Part shown: positions 60,551 through 64,000 of the stretch, piece by piece
Position numbering within the stretch: position 1 is the stretch's first letter
How the letters are laid out: each line of letters starts with the position of its first letter
Assembly: GCA_964007475.1 (NCBI GenBank)
Contig: OZ023273.1
Span: 69,875,430-69,939,429 of the forward strand
Direction of reading: 5' to 3'
Source of the DNA: Hybos culiciformis
Lineage: Eukaryota > Arthropoda > Insecta > Diptera > Hybotidae
Length of the DNA stretch: 64,000 nt
Translations under genes and position numbers: made by a program
Notes under the pieces: generated by a model
What the model saw: the letters and a program-made list of their open reading frames with translations, nothing else
What the model was told of the DNA's origin: nothing
Database searches by the model: none

Positions 60551-63500
60551 AACATAAACTATTTATATTTAAATTATTTAAGTTCATAAAAAAAAAGTTC
60601 AATTTTGCCTTTTTGTAACACAAATAAAAAATTTAAAAAAAAATGCTTATGTGTGTCAAAGTTATATATATACAGATAATTACAAAAGTTTAAGTAAATG
60701 TAAAACATTAGAGGAAGAGATGAATTACAAGAATGAATAATTGCAAAGAGCTTAGATTTTAACGTATAGTATTATTATGTAAATTCAGTTTTAAAATATT
60801 TTCAGTGTTTTGTGAAAATCGATAACAAAAAAATGTATCCTTTGAAAAATTTTTCAACTATATATTACACATATAAATGTTCCAAAGAAGGAATTGCAAT
60901 TAGCATATCTATATATCTACTTTAAATAAAAAAAAAAAACTTTAATGCTATTAATATCTTTTACATTTATAATGTATGTTATATTTTTTTTTAAATAAAA
61001 AGAAACTGATTGTAAAATTCATTCATCTTGTTCATATATATAAAAATACAATCTCTTGAAAGTCACTTAATTCACATGGCAAAAAATCGTTAACTGGGTG
61101 ATAAAAAAAACAACTTGGAACATTATGTGTTTGGCTTGAACAAATAACAATTGCTTATAATGTATGTATAAAATATTACCACATCTATTGGGAAAGGCCC
61201 AGAAATTTATTTTAAGAATTAAATTACCATAAAAGCTACTTTTTTAAAATATTATTCGCACTTAATTAGAAAAAATATTATGTCGCTAAGGTCATTTGTA
61301 TAATAGTATTTGGTTCAAATTGGTTCGACCTAAGCTTTTCAAACAAAAATTTTAAATGTTTATCTTATAACACTGGAGATTGCCAATAATTCTGATAAAA
61401 ATATATAAAATTACATGAATTAAGCCTATTTCAGGTCTTATTTCTTATTCCAATATATAATATCATTTTCTTTTATCTTTTTGTTGATTAAGAAATGATG
61501 ATCCGAAAGATATTGGAATTTTTTCACATTTTAAATTTCATAAATTGAATAAATTTATTAAAGTTATAAATCGTATGATACAAGCTCAAATTTTTAAGTA
61601 TTTAGAATGCATCAGAAAAAGTTTGCGAATTTTTGATTGTTTATTATAAAATGTTTCCATAAATTAAAAAAAACTATAATTTTATATTTTATTAAAAGAA
61701 ATTGTGTTCATAGTAATTTACCAAATGTACAAAATTATAAAATTTATTGCAAAGCGTTAAAAAAATGTATCTCTAATATTTTGAGTTTGTTAAGAAAACA
61801 ATATTCTATTCTTCATTTCTGCATATTTACATTTATATAATTTCGTACATAATGCTCATTAATTAAAAGTATTAAGTACCTAATAGTTTTTTATACGAAA
61901 ACTTTTATTATTTAAAAAAAAGTATTTGATTTTATTATAATTATATATATTACATATTCATAAGTACACACAAATTATTTAATAAAAAAAATTATGAATT
62001 AAATAAAAGTAAAATAAGTTGTTTTATTTTGTATTGCAAGTTGGATAAAAAAAACAAAGGTTCGAGTAAGGTTCTAGGCGTCTACTGAAAAACGAATAAA
62101 AAGTTATTATGGTTATGTCTTGCGTATACCTTGCTGGTCAGCAATTTCTAGATTATATTTTGATGCCAAAATCAACCAAATAATTTAAGAAAAATTATTT
62201 GTGATAACTTCTTTAAAATAATTATTTTTCATAAAGTCCACAGATTAATGATTCTCTCTCGAGAATGCTCTACGAGAAATTCTCGAGTAATTCACGGCTT
62301 CCGAAAGTCTCGATTGTCGATGTTTTTGGATAAAAGTTCCGAGATTTTAAATTTAAATACAAAACTCCAATAGGCCGTTTTTTTTCATTCGCATCATTTT
62401 CTGCAAACTGCAACACCCAGGAGATCAAATTGTCTGATGATTTATTAAACAATTTAATTTTCCTTGAAAGTTATTTTAAAAATTATAGTAAGCAATGTGT
62501 TAAGTTAAAGTAATAAAAAAGAATTAAATAGAAAATTTATTTCTTAATATTTTCAACATAACTTTACTCTCGAGATTTCTCGAGTTCCGACTGGTTTTTC
62601 CTTAAGAATACTGCATTCTCGACATTTTCAAAAATCATCGTATTATAACATGAAGAGTGAACATATATGCATAAATATATGCCTACATAATATTAAAATA
62701 TTTTAATAAAACTCGAAAACAAAAATAGTTTTGACCTACATTTTTCTTAAAATAATGAAATATTAAATGTACATATATTGTATGGAGTATTCTGAGATTT
62801 TTTATACTTTGTTGCAAAATTGAAGAAAAAATAATGGAAAAACAAATATTACTTTAATTTTATAATGATCTAAATATTCTAAATAGTTTGAGCAAAAAAT
62901 CAAAAATAACAAAAATGATTACATTTAGTTAAGGCCTCTTTACGCAGTAAATATTATAAGGGCAATATTGATTTTTTATAATATATTGAGAGCTCTACCG
63001 TACTTACAGAATACATATTGAATCCAATAATTACGGAAAAAAATTTAAGTAAATTAAAAAAAAATATTTATTGAAGCCTTTTCAATATTTTGAAGCTAAT
63101 AAATTGTAAAGAGGTTTGGTGATCTATTACGTACATCAGTGTAAAAACGAAATTATAACAGATTGTCTTAATGCATATGAACCTTGATCATCCAAAAAAA
63201 AACGGTTTTTTATCATACACTTCAACGTCATTGCTTGTCAATAATGTCGATTTATGGGTAAGGCTTGGGTTCAAAATCAAAAAATTTTCATCAATTAAAA
63301 ATTCCACTTTATGATCAATACAGTTTAGGTTTTCGAAGAAAATATTTTTCGTCATGACATAATGTAACTTTTATAAAATTTAATTCAATTGTATCCTTGG
63401 TCAGTCAAGAATATAATAAGATAAAATATAATATCTACAAAAGTTCTAATTCCCTATTCGTCTTTGACGTATAAAAAATATGAGTAGCGTTAAAGTTTTT

Positions 63501-64000
63501 TAATATTTTTACTTACTTAATATATATGTGTACGTAGATACATATTTGAAAATGTTTAAATACATACTTCAATAATTTTCTACCACAATTTAAAAATGTT
63601 TTCTTCATTTCCATAATAAATTGGGCAACCGTCCAAAAATTAATTTTATTTATTCAGTTTAATGTTGCTATAGAATAGGTAGTCAATTGATTAATTAATG
63701 ATATTGTTATTAATAATTTAACAACTTTTTTCATGTTAGAAAATAATTTATTTGATATCTTAAAAGGAATAAAAGATAAATACTTTTTTATGGTATTAAT
63801 ATGTGTACACTGCGTAACATACCCCGTAATAAACACCTTCTATTATAAAGAGAGATATTAAATTTTTCTATTTGAACTTCATAATATTCTAAAAGTTATT
63901 CAGGAAATAAATCTACGCTCTAAACCAAAATTGGCTAGAACCTAGTACATAAAAGTAGAATGAGCAAGTAGATTTGAAGCCACTAGGAGATAGTTTTAAA
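60551..64000. other. DNA downstream of Tm1
   Basis: 3.4 kb with no supportable gene on either strand. The first part is probably the 3'UTR of the 9e end. A possible short transposon relic with GC-richer sequence lies at 62259-62622; the rest is A+T-rich DNA. Confidence 0.6.
62259..62622. mobile_element. Possible DNA-transposon relic
   Basis: TCGAGAATGC at 62259 and its exact reverse complement GCATTCTCGA at 62613-62622 bound a 364-base segment with several CTCGAG motifs and less A+T than its surroundings. A 60-codon minus-strand frame (62270-62452) matches nothing I recognise. The evidence is only the short inverted ends. Confidence 0.3.

Noticed and set aside
60551..64000. Search for the sister gene Tm2 or other muscle genes downstream
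   Set aside because: No tropomyosin-like or other conserved exon was seen; Tm2 is not in this window.
1..64000. CRISPR arrays, rRNA genes, intact tRNA genes, operon-like clusters
   Set aside because: None seen; the window is eukaryotic nuclear DNA with spliced genes.

Overview
The window is nuclear DNA of an insect, very rich in A+T (by eye three quarters or more, with many poly-A, poly-T and ATT runs). Genes are split by introns with GT/AG borders, and exon frames run on across them. The organism cannot be fixed more closely than a neopteran, probably holometabolous, insect. The evidence is the close match, from memory, to fly Tropomyosin 1 exons, including the fly-type cytoplasmic first exon, the atypical I/C first exon and the Pro/Ala-rich troponin-H ends.

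Two genes can be supported, both on the + strand. (1) 8055-10751: a four-exon SLC5-family sodium-coupled solute transporter of 601 residues, of the SMCT/SMVT-like insect type. (2) 24491-60550: a complete, highly modular tropomyosin gene (Tm1). It has three alternative beginnings: muscle exons 1+2 at 24491 and 25535; a long low-complexity I/C-type exon ending at 30715; and a cytoplasmic exon at 35490. The shared body has exon 3 (41768), alternative exons 4a/4b (42170, 42574), alternative exons 5a/5b (45926, 46390), exon 6 (47288), three alternative exons 7a/7b/7c (47633, 48807, 50514) and exon 8 (52023). There are five alternative 3' ends: 52538, two troponin-H ends at 56676 and 57721, 59447 and 60486. 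Every join keeps frame. The lengths 114-126-134-118-71-76-63-70-83 equal the classic vertebrate tropomyosin exon plan.

The long spaces (1-8050, 10752-24450, the Tm1 introns and 60551-64000) show no further coding genes that I can support. They hold traces of mobile elements: a two-copy MITE-like family, foldback elements, a tRNA-derived SINE, a dispersed repeat present in both orientations, tandem duplications and a GC-richer repeat block just upstream of Tm1.

Functionally, the first gene encodes a plasma-membrane transporter unrelated to the second. The second encodes actin-filament coiled-coil proteins for muscle (tropomyosin, and heavy troponin in flight muscle) and for non-muscle cells (cytoplasmic tropomyosin, and the I/C type linked in flies to kinesin-1 and mRNA transport). 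The most unusual content is the set of alternative exons 4, 5 and 7, in particular the divergent third exon 7, the long N-terminal extension of the I/C exon, and the short fifth C-terminal exon.
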